From positions 1-64,000 of the forward strand of contig JANYFR010000018.1 in the NCBI GenBank assembly GCA_025362585.1: a DNA stretch of 64,000 bases. Direction: 5' to 3'. This DNA comes from Acidimicrobiales bacterium. GTDB taxonomy: Bacteria; Actinomycetota; Acidimicrobiia; Acidimicrobiales; RAAP-2. Made by a program: the position numbers and the translations under genes. The notes beneath the pieces are model-generated. The model made no database searches. It was not told the DNA's origin and was given only the letters and a program-made list of their open reading frames with translations. Below are positions 42,656 through 51,512 of the stretch, piece by piece (position 1 is the stretch's first letter; every line of letters starts with the position of its first letter).

Positions 42656-43548
42656 CACAACGCCTCGAAGGCGCCGAGGCGACGGGCGACGAGCAGATAG
42701 ACCACCATTACGGCGATGGGCACCGTAGCGAGGGCCGCGGCCAGCGGAAGGTTGCCGCCGGTCAGCAGGTTCTCGTAGATGGCGTTGCCCACGAGCGTCG
42801 AGTTCGCCCCGCCAATCAACAGTGGCGTCACGTAGTCGCCCAGCGTCAACGAGAACGTGAAGATCGATCCGGCCACGAGACCGGGCAACACGAGCGGGAG
42901 CATCACGCGACGAAAGGTCGCGGTCCAGGGGGCGCCGAGGTCCGCGGAGGCGTCCAGTAGCGACGAGGGAATACGCTCCAACGCGCCGTAGATCGGCACG
43001 ATCATGTACGGCAACCATATGTAGCAAAAGACGATCCACATCGCGCCATTCGTAAAACCGAGGTTCGGTGACGGCAGCCCGATGAGGTTAAAAGTCCAGT
43101 TGAGCGCGCCGCCGTTGATCAGGATCGACGTCCAGGCGAAGACTTTCGCGAGGTAACTGGCCCAGAGCGGCAGTAGGACGGCGACGAGGAGGAGGCGCTG
43201 GGTCCGCCGCGACGCCACCCGGGCCATGGCGTAGGCGAAGGGAAACGCGACGACGACGTCGGTGATGGTGACGAGGGCGGCCAGCAGCACCGTGCGCCCG
43301 ATGATCGCCGGGTAGGCACCCGTGGCGATCTGGTGGAAGTTCTGTCCCGTCAGATGGTGATCAACCAGATTCGTGAAGCCGTTGACGCTCCAAAAGGACG
43401 TGACGAGCATAAGGCCCAGTGAACTGAAGTAGATCACCAGGAACCACAGCAACGGCGGCGACAGCAGGAACGCGGTACGCCAGCGTGTCCGGGCCAACGC
43501 CGAAACGTGGGGGCCACGCCGCCCCCGAGCGTCGACCGAAGTCGTCAT
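42655..43548 (-). CDS. potB: Polyamine-type ABC importer permease (PotB-like)
   Basis: This 297-residue permease starts at ATG 43548, whose ATGA overlaps the stop of the binding-protein gene by 4 bases; a frame to 43578 would overlap more. Features are the N-terminal segment AFLLSPPLLWFLVIYFSSLG, a periplasmic loop, and the EAA coupling motif ERIPSSLLDASADLGAPW (followed by TATFRRVMLP). The PotB-typical FTFSLTLGDYVTPLLIGG lies near the C-terminus. It forms a heterodimer with the PotC-like permease. Confidence 0.88.
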   Translation of the reverse strand: MTTSVDARGRRGPHVSALARTRWRTAFLLSPPLLWFLVIYFSSLGLMLVTSFWSVNGFTNLVDHHLTGQNFHQIATGAYPAIIGRTVLLAALVTITDVVVAFPFAYAMARVASRRTQRLLLVAVLLPLWASYLAKVFAWTSILINGGALNWTFNLIGLPSPNLGFTNGAMWIVFCYIWLPYMIVPIYGALERIPSSLLDASADLGAPWTATFRRVMLPLVLPGLVAGSIFTFSLTLGDYVTPLLIGGANSTLVGNAIYENLLTGGNLPLAAALATVPIAVMVVYLLVARRLGAFEAL

Positions 43549-44741
43549 CCCGCTATTTGCGTCCAAGCATTGGTCCACTCGCTGTAGGGAACGCAGTTGT
43601 TCTGACCGTTGTCACAGGTCGTCAGCGGCGTCTTCCAGAACTTGATGGACTGAAAGTACGACTGGGGCTTGTCGGCGTGGTACGCCGCACACCCGCCGGC
43701 CTGCAACTTGTTCATGATCGCGCAGGCCAACGAGTTGGCCGGCGTCTCTCCGAAGTTCAGTGCCTGTTCGGCCTGGACCCGGGGCGTCGAGACCCACTGC
43801 ATCCACTTGTAGGCGCAGTTGGGGTGCGGCGCCTTGGTCGCCAACATCCACGTGTCGGCCCAGCCGGTCGCTCCCTCGGACGGGATCGTGTCCTTCACGG
43901 CCAACTTGGCGGCCTGGAGGGTGTTGGTCTGGTACGGCCAGGCGGCTCCGGCGACGACGGTCCCGCTCTGGAACAGGGTGATCTCGTCACTGGCCTGACC
44001 CCAGTACTTCGGAACCAGTGGCTTCTGGGCCTTCAGTAGTTTGATCGTGGCCGCGAACTGCGTCTGGGTGAGCTCGTAGGGGTCGGTGATGCCGAGCGAC
44101 GGCTGGGACTTCATGAGGTAGAGCGCCGCGTCGGCGATCTGGATCGGGTTATTCGGCACCGTAATCTTGCCCTTGTACTTTTTGCTGTAGAGGACCGACC
44201 ACGAGGTCGGCGGCGACTTGAAGGTCTTGGTCGAGTAGAGCAAGACGTTGGGGCCAAACTGAAGGCTCACGCCGAAGTGCACTCCCTTGATCGTATTGAA
44301 ACTCGGCGACTGCAGGAACGGCCGGAACTGCTTCCACGACGGAATGAGCGCCATGTTGACGGGCTTCACGTCGCCGGCGTAAATGAGCCGCAGGTCCGCG
44401 TCACCCGACGCCGACACCAGGTCGTACTGACCCGCGCCACCGTTGGCCATCAGTGACACCATCTCCCCGGACGATCCGGCGTACTTGGCGTTCACGACGC
44501 AACCGGTCGCCTTGGTGAACGGCTTGACCCACTGGGGCTGGGCGTAGCCGCTCCACGCGATCAAGTTGAGCGTTCCCTCACCTTTGCCAACCGACTGCGC
44601 CGGCTTCATGCCAGCGGTGGGCGCCGTGAGGCCCGAGGCGCCCGCCCCCGACGAGATCGTCGCGAACCCGAGGGTGACGATTGAAAGCGCCGAGAACGCG
44701 GTCGCGGCACGCCTCACCATGTTGTGAACTCGATGCTCCAT
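43545..44741 (-). CDS. potD: Polyamine-type extracellular solute-binding protein (PotD-like), without a lipobox
   Basis: This 398-residue binding protein starts at ATG 44741 with GGGGGAAC just upstream. The signal peptide is RRAATAFSALSIVTLGFATI, ending near SSGAGASG. No lipobox cysteine is visible in the first 40 residues, although binding proteins of Gram-positive importers are usually lipoproteins. The mature part has GEGTLNLIAWSGYAQPQWVK, TGCVVNAKYAGSSGEMV and GQYDLVSASGDADLRLI. This is the group 1 (PotD/PotF) binding-protein pattern, with KSPPTSWSVLYSKKYKGKIT and WAYQ-like AAWPYQTNTL later. The ligand could be a polyamine or another small cation or amino-containing compound. Confidence 0.85.
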   Translation of the reverse strand: MEHRVHNMVRRAATAFSALSIVTLGFATISSGAGASGLTAPTAGMKPAQSVGKGEGTLNLIAWSGYAQPQWVKPFTKATGCVVNAKYAGSSGEMVSLMANGGAGQYDLVSASGDADLRLIYAGDVKPVNMALIPSWKQFRPFLQSPSFNTIKGVHFGVSLQFGPNVLLYSTKTFKSPPTSWSVLYSKKYKGKITVPNNPIQIADAALYLMKSQPSLGITDPYELTQTQFAATIKLLKAQKPLVPKYWGQASDEITLFQSGTVVAGAAWPYQTNTLQAAKLAVKDTIPSEGATGWADTWMLATKAPHPNCAYKWMQWVSTPRVQAEQALNFGETPANSLACAIMNKLQAGGCAAYHADKPQSYFQSIKFWKTPLTTCDNGQNNCVPYSEWTNAWTQIAG

Positions 44742-44782
44742 TGTTCCCCCAGTTGTCGATTCCGTGCTACCCGTTAAGAGGT

Positions 44783-45799
44783 TCAGACTACAGCGGTCTC
44801 GAGATCGAAGGCGTCCTCCGGGCGCCACGCCACCCGAATCCGATCGCCGCGCCGCGGCACCGGTGCGCCCGTCGAAGACCCGTCATTCGTCTGCACCGCT
44901 ACGAGGTCGTCCCCTCCGTCCAGGCCGACGAAAATTCTGGTGACCATCCCCAAGTAGACCACGTCGACAACGTTGCCCCACTCGAACGTGACGTCATCGG
45001 GCGCGATCATCGATGGCCCGAGCAGCAGCAGTCGTTCGGGTCGCAACGACTGGGTCCGGCCACGGCGCACGATCACGTTCGAGGTCCCGACGAAGCTCGC
45101 GACGAAGGCCGTCGCCGGCAACTCGTAGACCTCCTGCGGGGAGCCGACCTGCTCGATGACCCCCTGGTTCATGATGGCGATGCGGTCGCTCATCGCCATC
45201 GCCTCCTCCTGATCGTGCGTGACGTAGAGAAAGGTGATACCGATTCGCCGCTGGATGGCCTTCAGCTCGGTCTGCATCTCTTGACGCAACTTGAGGTCGA
45301 GGGCCCCGAGGGGTTCGTCGAGCAACAGGACACTCGGCTCGTTGACAATTGCGCGAGCGAGGGCGACCCGCTGGCGCTGGCCGCCCGACAACTGGGCGGG
45401 ACGTCGCCCCGCGAATCCCTCGAGACGTACCAGGGCGAGGGCCGCCTCGGCCTTTCGCCGTCGCTCCTCGCGGCCAACTCCCGCGACCCGCAGTCCGTAT
45501 TCGACGTTCGTCACGACGTCCATATGGGGGAAGAGGGCGTAGTCTTGGAAGACGGTGTTCACTGGGCGCAGATGCGCCGGGCGTTGGGTAACGTCGTCGC
45601 CGTGGAGCCTGATCGTGCCAGCGTCGGGCGACTCGAAACCGGCCACCATCCGCAACAGGGTGGTCTTGCCCGACCCCGACGGACCGAGCATGGTAAAGAA
45701 CTCACCGTCGCGGATTTCGAGGGTGATGTCGTGTAACACCGTCGTCTGCGCAAAGGACTTCGCGACGCCGCGAATGTCAATCGCTGATTGATCCCCCAT
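44783..45799 (-). CDS. potA: Polyamine-type ABC importer ATP-binding protein (PotA-like)
   Basis: This 338-residue ATPase is the first gene of the importer operon. Start is ATG 45799 with GGGAGG upstream. Walker A is LGPSGSGKTTLLRM (about 36-50), the Q-loop NTVFQDYALFPHM, the signature LSGGQRQRVALARAI, Walker B SVLLLDEPLGALD and the H-loop LYVTHDQEEAM. The C-terminal TOBE-like domain (about 235-338) has NVIVRRGRTQSLRPERLLLL and RIRVAWRPEDAFDLET. All catalytic motifs are present. The next gene (binding protein) starts 41 bases downstream. Confidence 0.92.
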   Translation of the reverse strand: MGDQSAIDIRGVAKSFAQTTVLHDITLEIRDGEFFTMLGPSGSGKTTLLRMVAGFESPDAGTIRLHGDDVTQRPAHLRPVNTVFQDYALFPHMDVVTNVEYGLRVAGVGREERRRKAEAALALVRLEGFAGRRPAQLSGGQRQRVALARAIVNEPSVLLLDEPLGALDLKLRQEMQTELKAIQRRIGITFLYVTHDQEEAMAMSDRIAIMNQGVIEQVGSPQEVYELPATAFVASFVGTSNVIVRRGRTQSLRPERLLLLGPSMIAPDDVTFEWGNVVDVVYLGMVTRIFVGLDGGDDLVAVQTNDGSSTGAPVPRRGDRIRVAWRPEDAFDLETAVV

Positions 45800-46042
45800 C
45801 ACGCCTCCCGGTAACGCCCCCGGGCGTACACCGACCATCACGGTACTCGCGAACGTCACTCGCGGTCCACCACGCACTCTTGCAAAGTGGAGGGTGGCAC
45901 CTCGAGGCCCACGTCACTGACCGCGCCGTCGGTCCCTCCTTATACTGAACTGAGATCAACGACGGGCACGAAGCCGGCCGATGATTCCCGAAACGTGTTG
46001 ATACCCCGGAGGGCTCGGGCCGTTCCAAACAGTGGAGTCTGA

Positions 46043-47497
46043 ATGAGGTTGCAACGCGTGACAGGGCTAGTCGTCGCGGTGACGTGCGCGGCCCTCGCGT
46101 TGCCCGCGGCGGCGACCGCGACGGCGCCCGTGTGGCATCACGCGCAGCGACTGTCGCTCCCGATTGGCGGCGCCGGCCTGCCCCAGGGCTACCTTCCGGC
46201 GCTCTCGTGTCCTTCGACGGGTAACTGCAGCGCGGGCGGCGCCTTCAGCGACGCGACCGGCAAAAGCCAAGGGCTCTTGCTCGACGAAGTGAACGGCACG
46301 TGGCGGGCGCCGACGAAACTACGCGCACCCCGGGGCGCCGCGACCAATCCGGCGGTCACCGTTGACGCTCTGTCGTGTGGATCGGCCGGCAACTGCTCCG
46401 TCGTCGGCAGCTACCAGGACATCGCCGGGAGCCTGCAGAGTTTCGTGGCGAACGAAGTGCGGCGCAAGTGGTCGCGCGCCGTCAAGGTCGCCCTGCCCCT
46501 CGGCGCCGCGACCAAAGCGCAGAACAGTGCGACGCGCTCGATCGACTGCCCGTCGCCCGCCAACTGCAGCGCGGTCGGCACCTACGTCAGCGCCGGCACC
46601 TCCGTGGGGCACCTCACCGCCTTCACGTTGAGTGAGGTCCGGGGCACGTGGACTCGGGCCCGACAAGTCGCGCTGCCCCGTGACGCCAACACCAACCCCT
46701 TCGTGACCATTATTCAGGTTGCCTGTGCGGGCCCGGGACGCTGCAGCGCCGTGGGCTCGTACGTCAACGCGCAGGGGGCGTCGCGCGGACTCGTGGTCGA
46801 TCAGATCAACGCAGGGTGGGCGCGCGGCGTGCCCATCACCCTGCCCGGCGACGCGAACGCCTTTCCGAGCGCGACCCTGAGCGAGGTCGCGTGCGTGGCG
46901 TCGGGCAACTGCACCGCGCTCGGGACCTACACCAACAACGCGGGCGCGGTCGAGGGACTCACGGTCATCGAGAGTGACGGGATATGGACGAGGGCCGTCA
47001 CGATGGCGATGCCCGCGGGCGCCGCGACCAATCCCCACGTCTTCTTCTACGGCTTTGGGGGTCTCTCGTGTCGCTCGATTGGCAACTGCGCTGCCGGCGG
47101 GCAGTACCGCGACGGTGCCGGGCAGTACCAGGGGTTCTTCATCAACGAGAGCGACGGCGCCTGGCAGCCGGCGAGTGAGCTCACCCTCCCGAACGGAGCA
47201 CTCGCCGCGGGCAAGAACGGCGGCGTGGTCGCGGTGTCATGTCGCTCGGTCGGCAGCTGTAGAGCGGGCGCGGCGTACATCGACGGTGCCGGCAACTACC
47301 AGGCCCTCGTGGTGAACGAGCAGTCCAGTCACTGGCAACAGGGCACCATCGTGGCCTTGCCCGCCGGGGCCACGACCGTCGGCGTCGACGGAGGGGTCTA
47401 CGGTCTGGTCTGTACGGCAACTGACGCGTGCACCGCCACGGGCAGCTACCTGGCCTCGCCGAACCGCTATCAGGGCTTCAGCGTCGCCTTCGACTGA
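46043..47497 (+). CDS. Secreted protein of eight tandem Cys-containing repeats
   Basis: This 484-residue exported protein starts at ATG 46043 with GTGGAG upstream. It has a signal peptide (LVVAVTCAALALPAAATATA), then eight repeats of about 56 residues from residue 37 to the end. The unit reads roughly LxLPxGA(x10)LSCxSxGNCxAxGxYxDxxG, then xxQGxxxxExxGxWxxA. Each unit has one Cys-x5/6-Cys pair (for example CPSTGNC, CGSAGNC, CVASGNC), giving 16 cysteines, probably eight disulfides. The last repeat is cut short (YQGFSVAFD). The glycine, aromatic and short-strand pattern suggests a beta-propeller or beta-solenoid. The role is unknown; surface binding is a reasonable guess. Confidence 0.75.
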   Translation: MRLQRVTGLVVAVTCAALALPAAATATAPVWHHAQRLSLPIGGAGLPQGYLPALSCPSTGNCSAGGAFSDATGKSQGLLLDEVNGTWRAPTKLRAPRGAATNPAVTVDALSCGSAGNCSVVGSYQDIAGSLQSFVANEVRRKWSRAVKVALPLGAATKAQNSATRSIDCPSPANCSAVGTYVSAGTSVGHLTAFTLSEVRGTWTRARQVALPRDANTNPFVTIIQVACAGPGRCSAVGSYVNAQGASRGLVVDQINAGWARGVPITLPGDANAFPSATLSEVACVASGNCTALGTYTNNAGAVEGLTVIESDGIWTRAVTMAMPAGAATNPHVFFYGFGGLSCRSIGNCAAGGQYRDGAGQYQGFFINESDGAWQPASELTLPNGALAAGKNGGVVAVSCRSVGSCRAGAAYIDGAGNYQALVVNEQSSHWQQGTIVALPAGATTVGVDGGVYGLVCTATDACTATGSYLASPNRYQGFSVAFD

Positions 47498-48418
47498 TCA
47501 CAGCCGAAACGGCGTCGGATTCGACGAAAGTTTTGGAATCCGCATGCGAGCGATGACGCTGCCCGGCGAGGGATGACAGTACTGCGCGATGCCGAGGTCG
47601 CCCGCGACCGAGAGGAACATGAACGCGTCTTCCATCGAGAACGCCCACTCGTCGACCAAGAGCCGCGCCGCCTCCTCGCAGGCCATCTTCAGCGCGTCAT
47701 CAATGCTGTCCGGTGAGGTGGCGTGGGTGTAGATCGCCTCAGGGGTCTCGGTGATGGGCCATCCGCCGCACTTGGCCTTGATCACGTCCACTTTGATGAT
47801 GCCGGTGCCGCCGACCTCGACGCCCGTACCCGAGATCTCGCCGTCGCCCATCGACGCGTGCATGTCGCCGATGGCGAGTTGGGCGCCGGATTGGAAGACC
47901 GGCAAGTGGATCGTCGCGCCGATGCCGTTGACGTGATCGTCCATGTTCCCTCCGTGACGATCGGCGAAGAACGTCGAGACGTCCCCGGATGCCGGCGACA
48001 CACCGATGACGCCGAACATTGGGCGCGCCGGAAACGAGACGCGATCGTTCATGGTCACGACGCCGTTGGCCACGTGGAAGATCCGCGTGGTCGGCGAATG
48101 GACCCGGTCGATGAGCTGGCCCCATCCGGGAATGCACATCGCCGCACCCTGGCTCCCCGGTCGGATGTCGAGCAGCGTCACCGAGAGGGTGTCGCCAGGC
48201 TCGGCGCCCCGCACGGCGATCGGTCCCGTCGCACTATTGATTCGACTGAGGTCGAGCTTCTCGAGGGTGTCTTCCTCACTCTGGACCTGACCCGTGAAGC
48301 AGTCCCATGTCTCAATCTCGATCACGGTGCCGGGCTCGACAGTGACCACCGCCTCGCGCTCCGCGGCGAAGGACCACACGTGCTGGTCACGACCAATCTT
48401 GACGGTTGCCTGTTCCAT
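47498..48418 (-). CDS. Acetamidase/formamidase family amidohydrolase
   Basis: This 306-residue enzyme of the FmdA/AmdA family hydrolyses short amides such as formamide or acetamide to ammonia and the acid. Start is ATG 48418 with GGAGGG upstream; a much longer frame upstream is not family-like. Signature blocks are TVEPGTVIEIETWDCFTGQV, NSATGPIAVRGAEPGDTLSV, MFGVIGVSPASGDVSTF, DRHGGNMDDHVNGIGATIHL and LAIGDMHASMGDGEISGTGV. EDAFMFLSVAGDLGIAQY lies near the C-terminus. The Asp and His residues in GGNMDD and GDMHASMGDGE match the metal and active-site region. It stands alone. Confidence 0.92.
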   Translation of the reverse strand: MEQATVKIGRDQHVWSFAAEREAVVTVEPGTVIEIETWDCFTGQVQSEEDTLEKLDLSRINSATGPIAVRGAEPGDTLSVTLLDIRPGSQGAAMCIPGWGQLIDRVHSPTTRIFHVANGVVTMNDRVSFPARPMFGVIGVSPASGDVSTFFADRHGGNMDDHVNGIGATIHLPVFQSGAQLAIGDMHASMGDGEISGTGVEVGGTGIIKVDVIKAKCGGWPITETPEAIYTHATSPDSIDDALKMACEEAARLLVDEWAFSMEDAFMFLSVAGDLGIAQYCHPSPGSVIARMRIPKLSSNPTPFRL

Positions 48419-48479
48419 AGTCCCTCCGAAGCGCTCTACCCACGAGTTAAGCAAACTTTGGTGCGCGACGAGGCCACGA

Positions 48480-48703
48480 TATCGATCTCCGCCGCATGGA
48501 GACTTGCTGGGACTGTTCGCAACTCGACTCAGCCAGGTCGTCACGCGAGGTCTGTCTCGACACGTTGTGGTGGGGTCTCGAGCTCTCCGACACGCGTACG
48601 CTCGACACGCGTGAGGCGACTGCGCCAGAAGATCGAGAACGATCGGGCAGCCCCACGCCACCTCATCACAATTCGCGGTGTGGGCTTTCGCCTTGACGCC
48701 TAA
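48480..48703 (+). pseudogene. Relic of an OmpR/PhoB-type response-regulator DNA-binding domain, read in three frames
   Basis: Three consecutive frames together spell the C-terminal winged helix of a two-component response regulator. Frame A from 48504 reads LLGLFATRLSQVVTR, as in the usual LLxxLxxxPGxVVTRE. Frame B (48541-48606) reads SREVCLDTLWWGLELSDTRT and LD, as in RExLLDxVWG and GDTRTVD. Frame C (48611 to TAA 48701-48703) reads VRRLRQKIENDRAAPRHLIT then IRGVGFRLDA, the canonical end of the domain. Each step is a single-base frame change. No receiver domain precedes it, because the formamidase gene begins at 48418. It is therefore a 3' fragment that has decayed, about 70 residues long. 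No single open frame covers it. Confidence 0.85.
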
Positions 48704-48712
48704 TCTGCTGGA

Positions 48713-49168
48713 ATGCAGATTGGCGACCTCGCCCCCGACTTCACGCTGCTCGACCACGAGGGTCACGAACAGCGCCTGACGACCTTGCTCGAAGGGGGGC
48801 CGGTCGTCCTGTTCTTCTACCCGGCCGCGATGACCAAGGGCTGTACGAAGGAGTCGTGTCACTTTCGCGACCTCGCGAGTGAGTTCGTCGACCTCGGTGC
48901 ACAGCGCATCGGGATCTCGATGGACGCGGTGGAGCGCCAGTCCCAGTTCGCCGACCACAACGGGCTCGACTACCCGCTGCTCGCCGACGTGCGTGGCGTG
49001 GTCGCCGCCCAGTACGGGGTGAAGCGCTCGCTCGATTTCTTGAAGGTGCGCAGAACGACCTTCGTCATTGGTCGCGACCGTCGGATCATCGAGATGGTCA
49101 GCAGCGAGATGAACATGGACGTGCACGCCGACCGGGCCCTCGCCGCCTTGCGACCGGGCGCCGCCTAG
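48713..49168 (+). CDS. bcp: Peroxiredoxin (Bcp/PrxQ type)
   Basis: This 151-residue thiol peroxidase reduces hydrogen peroxide and alkyl hydroperoxides. The fold begins GDLAPDFTLLDHEGHEQRLT. The active site is VLFFYPAAMTKGCTKESCHF, with the peroxidatic Cys and a second Cys five residues on, as in atypical two-Cys PrxQ enzymes. The usual Thr-Pro-Gly before the Cys is replaced by Thr-Lys-Gly. ISMDAVERQSQFADHNGLDY and RRTTFVIGRDRRI follow. ATG lies 10 bases after the relic's TAA, with no strong binding site. Its TAG stop overlaps the stop of the convergent E2 gene in CTAG. Confidence 0.9.
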   Translation: MQIGDLAPDFTLLDHEGHEQRLTTLLEGGPVVLFFYPAAMTKGCTKESCHFRDLASEFVDLGAQRIGISMDAVERQSQFADHNGLDYPLLADVRGVVAAQYGVKRSLDFLKVRRTTFVIGRDRRIIEMVSSEMNMDVHADRALAALRPGAA

Positions 49169-50529
49169 CGAGCGATGATGGCTGGCGCCGGATCGCTGAG
49201 GAAGCCTCCGACGTGGGCCAACACCGCCGAGGCCATGGCGCCGTCGATTTGGCGGTGGTCGAAGGCGATGGAGAGCTCGACCACGTGACGCACCACGACC
49301 AGGTCGTCGACGACCCACGGGGACTTCGCGATCTGACCGACCGCCAGAATCGCGCCGGTGCCCGGTGGCAGGATCGGAATCGCGCCGTCGACACCGAACG
49401 GCCCCACGTTGGTAATCGTCAGAGTGGTCCCTTGCATCGCACTTGGCGTCGTCGTGCCCGCCCGGGCCGTGTCCACGAGGGTCGTCAGCGCCGCGGCCAT
49501 CTCGAAGAGGTTCAGCCGGTCCGCGCCCTTGATATTGGGCACGATGAGCCCCCTCGGCGTGTTGGCCGCGATCCCGAGGTTGACGCTTCGCCGCACGACC
49601 ACCTCGCTCGCCGCGGCGTCGAAACTTGAGTTGATGCCGGGAAAGTGACGGGCCGCGTCGCACACCGCGAGCGCCACGATTGTCAAGGGTGACAGGCGAA
49701 TCGTGGCGGAGTCCCTGCGACCCCTCAACGACGTGATCAACTCGACGGTTCTGGTCGCGTCGACGCGAACCCACGCCGCCGCGTGCGGCGCGCTAAACGC
49801 GCTCTGCACCATCGCCTCGGCCATCGAGCGCAGAACCCCCTTGACCGGAATGCGCTCCTCCTGCGGTCCGCTCGACCATGACGCGAGTTCGCGTCCGACG
49901 AATCGCGACGCGACGTTCGGTCCGGTCTCCGCTGCCAACACGTGGGCCGCCTCGACTCCCCCCACGGCCCGTTCGACGTCATCGCGCGTGATCAGTCCAT
50001 CACGACCTGAACCCGTCAAGAGTGAGAGTTCCACTCCGCGCTGCTTGGCGTAGAGCCGGACCGGTGGCGTCGAACGCACGCTCGGAGTGGCGGGCGCGGC
50101 GGTGGTCTCCTCCGACGGTGGCGCCTCGGTCACGACCGACCTCGCGCCGGGACGACGGTGTTGGCGGGTGACGACCGAATCTTCGTTCGCCACGCCGTAG
50201 CCAATGAGGACGGCCTGACGACCCTGGCCGACCGGGGCCTCCGCTTCGGTCGGGATCGACGCGACAGCCGGCGGGGTCGTCGCGGCGCCGCCAACCTCGA
50301 AGCTGATCAGAGGTCGGTGGACCTCGATGATGTCGCCCACGACCCCGTGCAACGTCACGACGGTGCCCGCGTAGGGACTCGGCAGTTCGACGACCGCCTT
50401 GGCGGTCTCGATGTCGACGAGTGGTTGGTTCAAGACGACGGTGTCACCGACCGCGACCTTCCACGTGACAATCTCGGCCTCGGTCAGTCCTTCACCGACG
50501 TCCGGTAGGAGAAAGGTCTCTTCGCTCAA
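49165..50529 (-). CDS. Dihydrolipoamide acyltransferase (E2) of a 2-oxoacid dehydrogenase complex
   Basis: This 454-residue E2 core protein is the third gene of the complex. The start is TTG 50529: TTGA overlaps the E1beta stop by 4 bases, and the protein then begins LSEETFLLPDVGEGLTEAEI. The lipoyl domain (2-80) has the lipoylated Lys in DIETAKAVVELPS. A hinge and an E3-binding domain (VRLYAKQRGVELSLLTGSGR, then DGLITRDDVERAV, about 160-200) follow. The catalytic domain (about 225-454) ends LSIAFDHRQIDGAMASAVLA with the catalytic His and Asp. The acyl substrate (branched-chain or pyruvate) is not certain. No E3 gene is adjacent. Confidence 0.92.
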   Translation of the reverse strand: MSEETFLLPDVGEGLTEAEIVTWKVAVGDTVVLNQPLVDIETAKAVVELPSPYAGTVVTLHGVVGDIIEVHRPLISFEVGGAATTPPAVASIPTEAEAPVGQGRQAVLIGYGVANEDSVVTRQHRRPGARSVVTEAPPSEETTAAPATPSVRSTPPVRLYAKQRGVELSLLTGSGRDGLITRDDVERAVGGVEAAHVLAAETGPNVASRFVGRELASWSSGPQEERIPVKGVLRSMAEAMVQSAFSAPHAAAWVRVDATRTVELITSLRGRRDSATIRLSPLTIVALAVCDAARHFPGINSSFDAAASEVVVRRSVNLGIAANTPRGLIVPNIKGADRLNLFEMAAALTTLVDTARAGTTTPSAMQGTTLTITNVGPFGVDGAIPILPPGTGAILAVGQIAKSPWVVDDLVVVRHVVELSIAFDHRQIDGAMASAVLAHVGGFLSDPAPAIIAR

Positions 50530-51512
50530 CTGTCGTATCCCATCGTTCGGTCGACCGCGTCGAGGATGCGGTCCACGCTCGGTCGAAAGTCGTCCTCGAT
50601 CCTGGACGGTGGGTAGGGCACGTGGTAGCCACTCACCCTCAGACCCGGTGCGCGCAACGAGTAGAAGCACCGTTCGGTCAACTCGGCGACGATCTCGGAC
50701 CCGATCGACGCCGTGTGCGGCGCCTCCTGGACGACCACCAGCCGGCCCGTCTTCTGGACGGACCGCGCCATCGTGTCGAGGTCGAGTGGAGCGACCGACC
50801 GTGCATCGATCACCTCGAGGGAGGTGCCCTCGAGTTCGGCGGTGTCGGCCGCTCGCAGCATTGTCTTGACGGATGAACCGTAACCAATGACGGTCACGTC
50901 CCGTCCCTCACGACGGACTTCGGCCTCGAAGAGGCCCCGGGGAGCACCCTCGAGGTCGACCTCGCCCTTCTCCCAGTAGCGGCTCTTGGGCTCGCAGAAG
51001 ATGATCGGATCGTCGTGCTCCACCGACTGCTGGATCATCCAGTACGCGTCGTTCGGAGTGGCGCACGAGACAACGCGCAGCCCCGCCGTCTGGGCGAAGT
51101 AGGACTCGGGGCTCTCCGAATGGTGCTCGATCGCGCCGATTCCCCCCTGAAACGGAATGCGGATCACGAGGCCCATGGTGTAGACGCCCTCGGAGCGCTT
51201 GTGCAGCTTGGCGACCTGGGAGACGATCTGGTCGAACGCGGGATAGACGAAACCGTCGAACTGAATCTCACAGACCGTGCGGTAGCCGCGTATGGCCAGT
51301 CCCACCGCCGTGCCGACGATCGCCGACTCGGCCAGCGGTGCGTCGATCACGCGATCCTCTCCGAAGTCCTTCTGTAGACCGTCGGTGATGCGAAAGACGC
51401 CACCCAGGCGGCCGATGTCCTCGCCCATCAAGAGGACCTTGGGGTTCTTCTCCATCGCTCGTCGCAGTCCCTCGTTGAGGGCCTTGGCCATGGTCATCGT
51501 GGTCGACGCCAT
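50526..51512 (-). CDS. 2-oxoacid dehydrogenase E1 component, beta subunit
   Basis: This 328-residue transketolase-like beta subunit is the middle gene of the operon. Start ATG 51512 shares one base with the E1alpha stop. Conserved blocks are VLLMGEDIGRLGGVFRITDG, DAPLAESAIVGTAVGLAIRG, EIQFDGFVYPAFDQIVSQVA and GGIGAIEHHSESPESYFAQT, with GLRVVSCATPNDAYW and YGSSVKTML in the C-terminal half. It forms an alpha2beta2 tetramer with E1alpha and decarboxylates a 2-oxoacid with ThDP. The sequence style fits branched-chain or mixed-specificity actinobacterial complexes. Confidence 0.92.
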   Translation of the reverse strand: MASTTMTMAKALNEGLRRAMEKNPKVLLMGEDIGRLGGVFRITDGLQKDFGEDRVIDAPLAESAIVGTAVGLAIRGYRTVCEIQFDGFVYPAFDQIVSQVAKLHKRSEGVYTMGLVIRIPFQGGIGAIEHHSESPESYFAQTAGLRVVSCATPNDAYWMIQQSVEHDDPIIFCEPKSRYWEKGEVDLEGAPRGLFEAEVRREGRDVTVIGYGSSVKTMLRAADTAELEGTSLEVIDARSVAPLDLDTMARSVQKTGRLVVVQEAPHTASIGSEIVAELTERCFYSLRAPGLRVSGYHVPYPPSRIEDDFRPSVDRILDAVDRTMGYDS

